From Thalassobacterium sedimentorum (GTDB lineage Bacteria; Verrucomicrobiota; Verrucomicrobiia; Opitutales; Coraliomargaritaceae): a stretch of DNA of 64,000 bases. The notes beneath the pieces were generated by a model, which had not been told where the DNA came from, made no database searches, and saw only the letters and a list, made by a program, of their open reading frames with translations. The position numbers and the translations under genes were made by a program. The first letter of the stretch is position 1. The number at the start of each line of letters is the position of its first letter. Positions 22,106 to 30,232 of the stretch are shown here, one piece after another. Location: positions 62,001-126,000 of the forward strand of contig NZ_JARXIC010000009.1 in assembly GCF_031127905.1 (NCBI RefSeq), written 5' to 3'.

Positions 22106-23113
22106 ATGCTCCCGGTGAGGCTCCTACCCCTATTCATCATCGTCCAACTAACAGCGTTCGCGACGACATTCCCAGAGAAGTTGCAGCTCAAGAAAGTGCC
22201 TATGATTGTGCAAAAAGGCAACTATTGCGTGCCGGCCTCTGCCGCAATGATCGCACGATTTCACGGCATTGATACCGATCAAGACCAAGTCGCCAAACTG
22301 TCTTCAGAAATGTCAGCCAGTAACCAAGGCACATACCCAAGTGATATGTTATTAGCGATGGAAAAACTCGGCTTCAGCGGACACACACTCCATTGGACCA
22401 ACGAAGTTGAATTTACGCAAACTGTGCTCCCAAAAATCCGACAAGCACTCAGCCAAACTGGCCCAATCTACATTTCATTTCGCCCGAACGTCTTCGGTCC
22501 AATGGGACACGGCTGCGTCATAGTCGGGTACGATGATCGCAAACAGGAACTCAGTTTGCACAATCCCTGGGGCAATGAATTCGAGCAATCATACGACCAA
22601 ATCGCAATCGACGCATACGGCATCGTAGTCATCGCAGCGCCTGCAGCAGCCCCAGTCGCTACAGACGCATTCATTAGTGCGCTCAAATATAGCATACCAA
22701 AATTTGAAGGTAATTTCTGGCAGCTCAGCCAACGACTCGAGCACAAGCAACTGCCGCATGAATTAGTCTGGTGCAGCCGGCGAGATGCACGCGGGGATCA
22801 ACGCTTTGCCCGTGATACTGCACGCGACGATGGGCGCATGATACTCGAACTGGCCTTTGAACGCAACCCAGCTGTTCTGATACCTTACAGCAATAAAGGA
22901 GTCACTGAGGCCTATCTATTCGTCACACGTCCTCCCGAAGGCGGTGCCCGCTTTCAAGTCAATCGCATCGATCGTCACGGTTGGCAAAATGCTGAGCTAA
23001 TGACCCTCGGCAAACTCACCCGCAATTGGGTGACCGCCTTTCAAACAACTGACAGTAACGAAAAAATTTGGGAATTGCCCATGATCGAGTTGCATCCCCA
23101 GCCAAGCTTGTAA
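22106..23113 (+). CDS. Exported C39-like papain-fold peptidase
   Basis: 335 residues with an N-terminal signal peptide (LLPLFIIVQLTAFATTF). Residues about 29-180 match peptidase family C39: catalytic Cys in KGNYCVPASAAMI with the usual preceding aromatic residue, His in MGHGCVIVGYDD, and the Asp/Asn position in LHNPWGNEF. C39-fold enzymes cleave after double-glycine leaders or act as general papain-like peptidases. Here there is no ABC transporter fusion, so a stand-alone periplasmic peptidase is likely. The C-terminal part (200-335) is unassigned. It sits between the TPR and rhomboid-like genes. Confidence 0.8.
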   Translation: MLPVRLLPLFIIVQLTAFATTFPEKLQLKKVPMIVQKGNYCVPASAAMIARFHGIDTDQDQVAKLSSEMSASNQGTYPSDMLLAMEKLGFSGHTLHWTNEVEFTQTVLPKIRQALSQTGPIYISFRPNVFGPMGHGCVIVGYDDRKQELSLHNPWGNEFEQSYDQIAIDAYGIVVIAAPAAAPVATDAFISALKYSIPKFEGNFWQLSQRLEHKQLPHELVWCSRRDARGDQRFARDTARDDGRMILELAFERNPAVLIPYSNKGVTEAYLFVTRPPEGGARFQVNRIDRHGWQNAELMTLGKLTRNWVTAFQTTDSNEKIWELPMIELHPQPSL

Positions 23114-23125
23114 GGGTAGCCGCCT

Positions 23126-23941
23126 ATGAAGAAGTTGGATAAGCTGGAAAAGCACCTAGGGTTCCTCGCGGTACCAAATGTCGTGATGTCACTGATCGTC
23201 GCGCAGCTCATAATCTATGCAGCGATGCTTACAGGTCGTGTTGAATTCGAAGCACTCTTACTGATCCCCAAGGCCGTTTATGCTGGCGAGTGGTGGCGAC
23301 TATTCTCATTCCTCATCACACCGCCCTACGTTCCAGCGAGTCCCTTCCAAGCAATATTTTTGGCCTTTTTCTGGTATATTTTATGGATGATGAGTCAAGC
23401 ACTGGAGGCACAATGGGGTATTTTCCGATTAAATCTCTTTTTACTCACCTGTGTACTGTTTGCGACTGCAGGAGCTTTTCTAGGACAGTTGATCGCACCG
23501 ACAGGCACCATCTACATCGCCCCTAGGTTTCTCTATTACAGCCTCTTTCTGGCCTTCGCGACCTTGAATCCCAATATTCAGTTCTTAGTCATGTTCGTCA
23601 TCCCGGTTAAAGTTAAATGGATGGCATGGATCCTAGTCGGTTTTGCATGTATTAGCTTACTGGCAATGCCGACTATCGGACATCGTATCGCCTTCATCGC
23701 TCCCTATCTGAGCTATCTAATCTTTTTTAAAGGCAACCTACGCGACTCCCTCACAAGTCGCCAACGCAGAGCAAAATTCGAGTCAGAACGCCGTCAAACT
23801 CTCGACGCTCCCCTACACAGCTGTGTTCAGTGTGATGCGAATGAAAAAACACACCCTGAGCGTGACTTTCGATACAAGTCCGTTGATAACGATATGGTCT
23901 GTATCTGCAACATCTGCCGTGAGAGCACCTCATCCGAATAA
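23126..23941 (+). CDS. Rhomboid-fold membrane protein, probably non-proteolytic, with C-terminal Cys motifs
   Basis: 271 residues. Five or six hydrophobic helices span about residues 17-200. GEWWRLFSFLITPP matches the loop-1 WR motif of rhomboids and derlins. The place of the catalytic GxSG is occupied by IAPRFLYYSLFL, and no catalytic-type Ser/His pair is apparent, so it is probably a rhomboid pseudoprotease. After the last helix comes a basic stretch (RQRRAKFESERRQ), then a zinc-ribbon-like tail with CVQC and CICNIC. It lies 12 bp after the C39 peptidase gene. The fold call rests on motif similarity and hydropathy by eye. Confidence 0.65.
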   Translation: MKKLDKLEKHLGFLAVPNVVMSLIVAQLIIYAAMLTGRVEFEALLLIPKAVYAGEWWRLFSFLITPPYVPASPFQAIFLAFFWYILWMMSQALEAQWGIFRLNLFLLTCVLFATAGAFLGQLIAPTGTIYIAPRFLYYSLFLAFATLNPNIQFLVMFVIPVKVKWMAWILVGFACISLLAMPTIGHRIAFIAPYLSYLIFFKGNLRDSLTSRQRRAKFESERRQTLDAPLHSCVQCDANEKTHPERDFRYKSVDNDMVCICNICRESTSSE

Positions 23942-23972
23942 TCACACCTGCTAACGCATGCCCTAAACAGCT

Positions 23973-24009
23973 AAAAAAAATCGGACGGCAACTATCGTCA
24001 CCGCCCGAT
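23973..24009 (-). terminator. Intrinsic terminator after the hsp20 pair
   Basis: On the minus strand ATCGGGCGG and CCGTCCGAT form a 9-bp stem (one G-U) with a 12-nt loop, followed by a run of eight T residues. It lies 22 bp beyond the 3' end of the downstream hsp20 gene. Confidence 0.85.
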
Positions 24010-24031
24010 CGATTCACTCGACAACGATACG

Positions 24032-24409
24032 CTAACTAATTTGAATTTTGCGTGGCTTCACTTCGTCCGCCTTGGGCAGGCTCAGTTCAAGGATGCCATT
24101 TTCAACCTTAGCCTGAATATTGGCTTCGTTGACTGACACGTTGAGCCGTAAACAGAGACGATAGTCGCCTTCGTGAATTTCACGGCGTAAAGGGCGCCAA
24201 GCCTCCGGTACATCCTGAATGCGAGTGCCTACCACCGTAAGTGTGTCATCCTCAAGCGAAATGTCGACTCCATCACGGTTAACGCCAGGCAGACTAACGC
24301 GTACGTTAAACGCATCCTCATTTTCACTCACATCATAATGTGGACGCTGCCAATTACGCTCAGTCGCTTTTTTAGCCGGTTTTTGAATGGTATCTAATTG
24401 TGTGCTCAT
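24032..24409 (-). CDS. Hsp20/alpha-crystallin family small heat shock protein (second copy)
   Basis: 125 residues. Alpha-crystallin domain from about residue 22 (YDVSENEDAFNVRVSLPGVNRDGVDISLEDDTLTVVGTR) to NGILELSLPKADEVKPRKIQIS; the conserved A/G-x-L pattern near the end is NGILEL. It is an ATP-independent holdase for unfolding proteins. A strong ribosome site (AAGGAAGG) precedes the ATG. It is 27 bp downstream of the other hsp20 gene, so the two are in one operon ending at the terminator at 23973. The N-terminal arm is short. Confidence 0.93.
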   Translation of the reverse strand: MSTQLDTIQKPAKKATERNWQRPHYDVSENEDAFNVRVSLPGVNRDGVDISLEDDTLTVVGTRIQDVPEAWRPLRREIHEGDYRLCLRLNVSVNEANIQAKVENGILELSLPKADEVKPRKIQIS

Positions 24410-24436
24410 AATATATATTTTCCTTCCTTTAACATG

Positions 24437-24868
24437 TTAATTGACACTGATTTGTCGTGGCTTGCGGGCTTCTAACTTTGGCATGGTTACGGTCAGAATA
24501 CCGTCCTTCATTGCCGCTGAAACCTGCTCCAAATCGACACCATCAGGAATCGATATCGATCGCTCGAACTGAGCGTGCAGAAGTTGTTTTTCTTCTTGGC
24601 TGTGTTCCTGACTCCGTAAGGTCAGCACTGCATTCTCTAGTTCAAGATCAATTTTTTCTTTGTTCACGCCGGGCAATTCGAAGCGAGCGAAATAATGTTG
24701 CTCGTCTTCATATAGATCCACAGCGGGTTGATTCAATCCAGCGTCTGAGGCCCAAAAATCATCCATAAATGAACCGATCCGCCCCAAAGTGGGCGCACCT
24801 AGATCAAATAAACGATTGAAGGCACTCGTTGCCTGTGATTGTGGGTATGCGTAACGTATTAATTTCAT
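24437..24868 (-). CDS. Hsp20/alpha-crystallin family small heat shock protein (first copy)
   Basis: 143 residues from the ATG at 24868 (MKLIRYAYPQSQATSAFNRLFDLG), preceded by an AAAGGAAA ribosome site; the open frame extends to 24985 but lacks that support. Crystallin domain: AVDLYEDEQHYFARFELPGVNKEKIDLELENAVLTLRSQE, then the conserved GILTVTMPKLEARKPRQISVN end. The N-terminal arm (FNRLFDLG) is the class A type found in bacterial IbpA/HspA proteins. First gene of the tandem pair. The 235 bp upstream (24869-25103) should hold a stress promoter; I could not assign boxes or a CIRCE element there. Confidence 0.93.
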   Translation of the reverse strand: MKLIRYAYPQSQATSAFNRLFDLGAPTLGRIGSFMDDFWASDAGLNQPAVDLYEDEQHYFARFELPGVNKEKIDLELENAVLTLRSQEHSQEEKQLLHAQFERSISIPDGVDLEQVSAAMKDGILTVTMPKLEARKPRQISVN

Positions 24869-25103
24869 AGTTCTATTTTTCCTTTCTGTTGAATTTAACG
24901 TGGATTTCTTATTTGCAGGACAAATGCCAGACATTAAATAACACGCAACACACTGACATAAAGAAAGATACAGAATAGACCGCAAATCAAAATAGAGACA
25001 TTAAGTCACAGTCACCTATCACTAAATATTCACACTGAAACATAGCGTCACAACGACACATGCATTTTGAAGTTCAGATGCGCTCAGCCCAGCACATTCC
25101 CAA

Positions 25104-27146
25104 TCAAGTAAATTGGTTTGTAACGGCACTAACCGCAGCTCTGACATGTCCACCACTCTCATGGAGCAGTCGCTTTGCCGTATTGAGGCTCACAGCCGTA
25201 TGAGCCATTACAATAGCGACTTTCATATTACCATCCGCCCGATCAAGCAAGTTAGCTGCAGCCGCCTCACTCTTCAAACCAGCTGCCAGCATTACGATGC
25301 GACGTGCTCGCACCTTAAGTTTCTGGTTGGATGGAATCATATCCACCATCTGGCCGCCATAGACTTTGCCCAATCGAATCATGGCAATAGTGCTCAGCAT
25401 ATTTAAAATTACTTTTTGAGCAGTACCGGCTTTCATTCGCGTAGAGCCAGCAATTATTTCAGCTCCGGTTGCCACTTCAATAGGAAAATCGGCCCATTCA
25501 CTTAATAGCGCGGACTGATTACAGGATATCGAGATGGTCAAAGCACCGACTTCTCTAGCAATCTTCAAAGCACCAATACAAAACGGTGTCCGACCACTGG
25601 CCGCAATGGCGACCACCACATCTTTTTCTGTGACAGCACGTTCCTGCAAGTCGCGCCCTCCCTGGGCTTCATCATCTTCTGCCCCCTCAGATGGATACAG
25701 CAACGCCGACGTGCCACCTGCGATCACGCCTTGCACCTTCTCAAACGGGACTCCAAATGTGGGGGGGCATTCCGAGGCATCAAGCACTCCAAGGCGACCA
25801 CTGGTTCCTGCGCCGACATAGAATAGCCGCCCTCCATCCGCTAAACGCGGATACATTGCTTCGATTGCGGACGCAATACTTGCAGCTGCCCCGGAAACAG
25901 CGGCAACTGCCTCCTGATTCGAGGCCGCGATCAACTTCACAATTCTCAGAGAATCCAAGGTATCCAGATCGCTCATCGCGGGATTCCCCCCTTCAGTTCC
26001 AAGCACAGACAGGTCGAGTCCCTGCCCCTGCTGTGACGGAGTCGGCGGCTCACTGGTTTCGACACGACAGGCCTCTACCGCAGAACGACTAGTGCGCTGC
26101 GAAACATTTGCAAAAGTTTGACTAAAATTCTCAGTAAAGTCAGTATGCACACCTCTTTCACAAGTATGCATTAAATAGCGCGCCCCACCAAATATCGGCG
26201 GCAAACTCGGGTGAATCAAATTCACACTCTGCACCAGATTCATCGCTGACAAATGAGTAGTAAAGGCATTTTTGATTTCCAAGGAGCGCCATAACCCACC
26301 CACGCACACAACAGAAAGAGGCGTTGCGAGGGCATACTTTTTAACAGCAAGCCCAATCGCATCCCGGAGCAGTTCAGCAGCTGAAAGAGCGACTGCAAAC
26401 ACGATTTCATTCGCAACCGCATCCCCCTCATTCGCAGCCCCACACACTAGCTCAGCTAAAGCCGCGATGCGACACTTGCCATCATCATAAACAACAGGGA
26501 TCAGTTCAGCAGCCGTCGCCACATTCCACTTGCTCAAGATACGCTCCGTCAAAATGGTTGCCGCGCCCACACCATCATTCTCAGCCATAACAGCCTGCAA
26601 AGCACGTCGACCAAGGTCGTAAGCTCCGCCTTCATCACCAATTAAATAGCCCCAGCCACCGACACGAAACTCAGATCCTGCAGCATCAACACCATAGGCA
26701 ATCGACCCAGTGCCAGCAATTAAAACCAGTCCCGGCAATTGCTCCACACCACTCCACAAGGCAGCGATGCCATCATGCATCACTTGCACAGTCTTTGCAG
26801 TTACAAAAAGTTGGCCAATAATTCGAGCAACGCATTCCTGACGCATCGGATTCGATCCCCCCGCAAAGGCAACTGAGACAGCCACCACCGAGTCTACAGA
26901 AATATGCGTCACGAGTTCCCGATAAACCTCAGCAAGCACCTCAGAGACTTCTCCCGCTGCGTCATTTGGATTTAAAGGGGCACTCAAGAGAATATGTGCC
27001 AGCACATGACCATCCGCTCGAAAAGCCACCGCCTCGGTTTTGGTACCACCTCCGTCAAGCGCGACAAAAATTTCAGAGTCAAAACAAGTATCGACAACTG
27101 GCACACCTACCTCTGCAACTTCTTTACTCGAACCTAAACGTCTCAT
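25104..27146 (-). CDS. Fusion of a BadF/NagK-type amino-sugar kinase with MurQ (MurNAc 6-phosphate etherase)
   Basis: 680 residues. Residues about 27-330 are an ASKHA-fold sugar kinase of the BadF/BcrA type (FVALDGGGTKTEAVAF phosphate-1 loop; VLIAGTGSIAYG; GGWGYLIGDEGGAYDLG). After a loose linker (335-375), residues about 378-680 are MurQ: GTEGGNPAMSDLDTLDSLRIV, the SIS-domain LFYVGAGTSGRLGVLDASECPPTF and the conserved AEIIAGSTRMKAGTAQK. A single chain could phosphorylate MurNAc (or GlcNAc) and then cleave the lactyl ether to GlcNAc-6-P, i.e. peptidoglycan recycling. Bacteria usually encode these as two genes. A start a few codons inside is possible. Confidence 0.9.
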   Translation of the reverse strand: MRRLGSSKEVAEVGVPVVDTCFDSEIFVALDGGGTKTEAVAFRADGHVLAHILLSAPLNPNDAAGEVSEVLAEVYRELVTHISVDSVVAVSVAFAGGSNPMRQECVARIIGQLFVTAKTVQVMHDGIAALWSGVEQLPGLVLIAGTGSIAYGVDAAGSEFRVGGWGYLIGDEGGAYDLGRRALQAVMAENDGVGAATILTERILSKWNVATAAELIPVVYDDGKCRIAALAELVCGAANEGDAVANEIVFAVALSAAELLRDAIGLAVKKYALATPLSVVCVGGLWRSLEIKNAFTTHLSAMNLVQSVNLIHPSLPPIFGGARYLMHTCERGVHTDFTENFSQTFANVSQRTSRSAVEACRVETSEPPTPSQQGQGLDLSVLGTEGGNPAMSDLDTLDSLRIVKLIAASNQEAVAAVSGAAASIASAIEAMYPRLADGGRLFYVGAGTSGRLGVLDASECPPTFGVPFEKVQGVIAGGTSALLYPSEGAEDDEAQGGRDLQERAVTEKDVVVAIAASGRTPFCIGALKIAREVGALTISISCNQSALLSEWADFPIEVATGAEIIAGSTRMKAGTAQKVILNMLSTIAMIRLGKVYGGQMVDMIPSNQKLKVRARRIVMLAAGLKSEAAAANLLDRADGNMKVAIVMAHTAVSLNTAKRLLHESGGHVRAAVSAVTNQFT

Positions 27147-27200
27147 CTAAATATTATAAAATAAGTGCCATTCAGAGCATCGTAGTCCGTAATGTCCAGA

Positions 27201-27363
27201 TCATGCGGCACAGTCCTCCGGTTTCCCATTATGCCCGGCCGGGTATTCGACCAAGCACCTGGGCTCTATATGCGTCATCAGCTAGCCGAGGAAGATTGCG
27301 ATCTGTTCCAATGACTCCTGGCGCTAGATGATTAACGGTAATACCGTGGGGCCCCATAATCCA
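27201..27363 (-). pseudogene. Relic of a short-chain dehydrogenase/reductase C-terminal part
   Basis: Directly after the stop codon of the TIM-barrel gene, the minus strand reads MGPHGITVNHLAPGVIGTDR then NLPRLADDAYRAQVLGRIP, and after a frameshift GHNGKPEDCAA followed by a stop at 27201. This is the SDR substrate-loop region (GITVNxIAPGxIxT ... RIPxGRxGxPEDxA). No start of an SDR with its TGxxxGxG motif or YxxxK site is present. I take it as a deletion-truncated, frameshifted remnant. Confidence 0.75.
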
Positions 27364-28317
27364 CTAGCCCAATGCTTCGAGTATATAATCGCGCGAAGCA
27401 AGCACCTGATCAAGCTTCAGTCGGGGGCTCAACTCTAATACCAAGGTGTGCTCAGGCCGCACAAATTCTGAAATCATCTTAAAATCAATCGTCCCCGTCC
27501 CCGGCACCTGATGATCGCGACCGGATTCGCTGACATCATGCAAATGAAAGCCTGCAAGCCGTGGTGACATTTTCTCTAAATGTGCTCGATGATCAATTAA
27601 GCCCAATTGATGCTTAATTTGAGCATGCCCCGTATCATGCCAGTATGCGGCATGCTCGGGTTCATCCAAGCTCGCTAGAAAGTCATCATAATCGGCATCT
27701 ATTGGCATCTCTTCCATGCTCTCTCTATTTTCCAAGCACAGCTTTAAACCACGCTGCTTCACCTCAGGCAACAGCTGAAGGTAATTTTCCCGAATCCTAG
27801 GAATGGCTTTCTTAGCCACCCGACGAATGGCCTTCATCGCCTTATCACGGCGTTGAACAAACTCCGGACTTTCGCTCAATTCATGCGCCGAAATCTCAGA
27901 TGCATCTACCCATCGATCCAGTCGAGCCTCGGCAGAAGCAAAGAAAAAAGAAACTCGCCCCGAATGCATGACAACTCGGTCCGCACCCACTTTACGGGCA
28001 AAGTCCAAGGTTTGAATCGAATAACGGTGCCACAAACTCTGCTCACGCGAATCCAAAGCCGAGGGTTGATAAAGATTGGGCGCAGCATGCTGTACACTCC
28101 CCGGCAATGGACAAAAATTATGAACGGAGGAAATTTCAACAATCCCCTCCTCCACAGCCCGAAGAATGCCAGCCACCAGTGACAAGCGCACGCCATGGCT
28201 CAACTCAATCCGCTTAAAACCTAAGCTGAGCATCTCTTCAACCATCTCATAACCATCGTTATGCCGCGCAGAGCACCAGCATGTAGACAAGGAAAGACGG
28301 TCAGAAATGTCAGCCAT
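27364..28317 (-). CDS. Sugar phosphate isomerase/epimerase-like TIM-barrel protein
   Basis: 317 residues of the xylose-isomerase-like TIM-barrel (AP endonuclease 2) superfamily. Seen: a first strand LSLSTCWCSARHNDGYEMVEEMLSLGFKRIELSHG, VVMHSGR, GLKLCLENRESMEEMP (metal-ligand Glu), AYWHDTGHAQIKHQLG (Asp, His), FHLHDVSESGRDHQVPGTG (His, Asp) and LVLELSPR (Glu). These are the usual metal ligands of the superfamily. The substrate is unknown; sugar isomerisation, epimerisation or myo-inosose-type reactions are options. An SDR relic follows its stop, possibly a former partner oxidoreductase. Confidence 0.83.
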   Translation of the reverse strand: MADISDRLSLSTCWCSARHNDGYEMVEEMLSLGFKRIELSHGVRLSLVAGILRAVEEGIVEISSVHNFCPLPGSVQHAAPNLYQPSALDSREQSLWHRYSIQTLDFARKVGADRVVMHSGRVSFFFASAEARLDRWVDASEISAHELSESPEFVQRRDKAMKAIRRVAKKAIPRIRENYLQLLPEVKQRGLKLCLENRESMEEMPIDADYDDFLASLDEPEHAAYWHDTGHAQIKHQLGLIDHRAHLEKMSPRLAGFHLHDVSESGRDHQVPGTGTIDFKMISEFVRPEHTLVLELSPRLKLDQVLASRDYILEALG

Positions 28318-28323
28318 AGTAAT

Positions 28324-28358
28324 AAAAAAGTCCCGACGCGTGCTATACGAGCCGGGAC
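28324..28358 (-). terminator. Intrinsic terminator after rpsU
   Basis: On the minus strand GTCCCG and CGGGAC form a stem around a 17-nt loop that can pair further, followed by TTTTTT. It lies 41 bp past the rpsU stop and just before the TIM-barrel gene start, so it separates the two transcripts. Confidence 0.8.
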
Positions 28359-28398
28359 CTAATAAAGACGCCAGCGCACCGCGCTCGCAATCCAGAAA

Positions 28399-28599
28399 CT
28401 ACATATTCGAATAACGAACGCGTAGCATATTGTTGAAATCCAACTCCTTCTTCTTGCGGCGCTTTGCTTGGGCAGGCTTCACGAAATAACGCTTAGCGCG
28501 CACATCGCGGATAACACCCTCACGATCGAGGCGTTTTTTAAGGCGGCGGAGCGCACGTTCCATGGGCTCGCCTTTGCGGACTTTTACTTCAAGTGACAT
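28399..28599 (-). CDS. rpsU: 30S ribosomal protein bS21
   Basis: 66 residues, strongly basic. MSLEVKVRKGEPMERALRRLKKRLDREGVIRDVRAKRYFVKP matches bS21, which sits at the 30S platform near the anti-Shine-Dalgarno and affects initiation. The C-terminal extension (KKELDFNNMLRVRYSNM) is lineage-typical. No clear Shine-Dalgarno precedes its ATG. The 209 bp upstream (28600-28808) separate it from a divergent amidohydrolase gene; no boxes could be assigned there. Confidence 0.95.
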   Translation of the reverse strand: MSLEVKVRKGEPMERALRRLKKRLDREGVIRDVRAKRYFVKPAQAKRRKKKELDFNNMLRVRYSNM

Positions 28600-28808
28600 A
28601 AATTTATGGTCTGGTTAATGGAAAAGGGGTGAAAATGGCTTCAGCAGCGGCTTCGTCAATACCTTTTTTGAGTTATTCACATCACCACAAACACAGCATC
28701 AGCCTAGACGCGCCAATAGATCGCCACCCACGAAGACCTGATATACTGGCCCAGTAATCCGAATAACTCCTAGACTAGCCGCCAGCAACCAATCAAACTG
28801 CCACCCCC

Positions 28809-29690
28809 ATGATCATCGATTGCCATACACATGCATACCCCATAGAAATTGTGACGAATCCACGCAAATGGGCGCTGACGCATAACGAACTCCACTGGGC
28901 GAACCTAGTCGCCCCAACGGACCGTCCCAGCATCCAGGGCTGGAGTAACCTCGACAGCATGCTCACCACGATGGATTCTGCAGGTGTGGACAAAGCCGTG
29001 CTACTGGCTTGGTACTGGGAACACGAATCCACCTGCCGCTGGCACAATGCCGCCATAGCAGAATGGATACAAGCAGCCCCGGAACGTTTAATCGCTTTCG
29101 CTGCAATCACCCCCAACAGCAACGTCATCGACCAACTGGAAACTGCAAAGGCCTTGGGCTTCCGTGGAGTCGGCGAACTGCACCTCGGCGTACAGAAATT
29201 CGATGCTGCAAACCCGCATTGGCAAGCGATGGCAAATTGGTGCGTCGACAACGATTGGCCGATCAACTGCCATGCAACAGAAACAGCGGGCCACGACCAC
29301 CCGGGCTCCATCCCAACGCCACTGCAAGAATTCGTACGCATGGCGGAAGCAACTCCAGCCCTAAAACTAATTCTCGCACACTGGGGCGGCGGGCTCGCAT
29401 TTTTCGAGCAAAACCCTAGACTAAGAAAGCGACTGCGTAATGTTTACTATGACACCGCTGCCAGCCCCTTACTGTATGAGATGCGCGTATTCAGACAGAT
29501 GATCGAACTTGTCGGCATCGATAAATTACTCTTCGGCTCGGACTACCCACTCAGGCTCTACCCACAAAGCCAAAAGACACCCGAAATGATACGTTATATT
29601 GAGCACATCCGAGAAAGTGCCGGCTTAAATGCAGTCGAACTGGCCAAGTTACTAGGCGACAATTGCAAGCGTATGCTGAAGCTTGATTAA
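28809..29690 (+). CDS. Amidohydrolase-family TIM-barrel metalloenzyme
   Basis: 293 residues. Metal-site motifs of the amidohydrolase-2 (ACMSD/4-oxalomesaconate-like) group: MIIDCHTHAYP (H-x-H), INCHATE (His), LILAHWGGG (His) and LLFGSDYPLR (Asp). Between them is a regular beta/alpha barrel (AITPNSNVIDQLETAKALGFRGVGELHLG). Members are decarboxylases or hydrolases of cyclic or carboxylic substrates; the specific reaction cannot be told. It is followed 28 bp later by a small unknown gene. Confidence 0.85.
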   Translation: MIIDCHTHAYPIEIVTNPRKWALTHNELHWANLVAPTDRPSIQGWSNLDSMLTTMDSAGVDKAVLLAWYWEHESTCRWHNAAIAEWIQAAPERLIAFAAITPNSNVIDQLETAKALGFRGVGELHLGVQKFDAANPHWQAMANWCVDNDWPINCHATETAGHDHPGSIPTPLQEFVRMAEATPALKLILAHWGGGLAFFEQNPRLRKRLRNVYYDTAASPLLYEMRVFRQMIELVGIDKLLFGSDYPLRLYPQSQKTPEMIRYIEHIRESAGLNAVELAKLLGDNCKRMLKLD

Positions 29691-29718
29691 GCTATAATAA
29701 TTTCTATAATCCTTCACC

Positions 29719-30075
29719 ATGAAGCCAAGAAGCCTACGACATCGAATTGAAAAAATTGCCAAGCTCTTAGTGACGGTCCAGAAACATACCCCTGAAGTCG
29801 ATTGCCAAATCAATCAAGACAAAGGGGATCATGGACATCTCGTACTTGATTTCGCAGGCAGCGGAATGAGCCGCTCCAGAATGCAATCTCTCGGCAAGGA
29901 CCTCCAAAGCAAAGGATACTCATTCACCGAGAAAAACAGCCCATGGCTCGGACAGATCACTTACACCGGGCGCGGCGACGACAAACCCACCATTTTATTC
30001 ACCGTGCCCATCGTTAAAGATCGCCTTGCAATCAATGAAGCAGCGCTAGAGAAAACTTACAATTTCGACAACTAA
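29719..30075 (+). CDS. Hypothetical protein, 118 residues
   Basis: I do not recognise a family. It begins with a basic amphipathic stretch (MKPRSLRHRIEKIAKLLVTVQKH), then an alternating pattern suggesting a small alpha/beta domain (HGHLVLDFAGSGMSRSRMQSLGKDL; GQITYTGRGDDKPTILFTVPIV). It has no signal peptide, no membrane segment and no cysteines beyond one. It lies between the amidohydrolase gene and sucA. The 157 bp after it (30076-30232) are AT-rich and probably carry the sucA promoter. Confidence 0.6.
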   Translation: MKPRSLRHRIEKIAKLLVTVQKHTPEVDCQINQDKGDHGHLVLDFAGSGMSRSRMQSLGKDLQSKGYSFTEKNSPWLGQITYTGRGDDKPTILFTVPIVKDRLAINEAALEKTYNFDN

Positions 30076-30232
30076 AAAGCCTTCACATCAAGGCAAACTC
30101 TATTCAACTAGCATCTAAATCGACATCCTCAAATTAGCAAATCGAATAACACCGCATTAATTGCATAAAGATTTGTATTGCTAATAAGTGTGACGTAATC
30201 GTGGAACTCACAACTGCACACCTGAAAACTCC

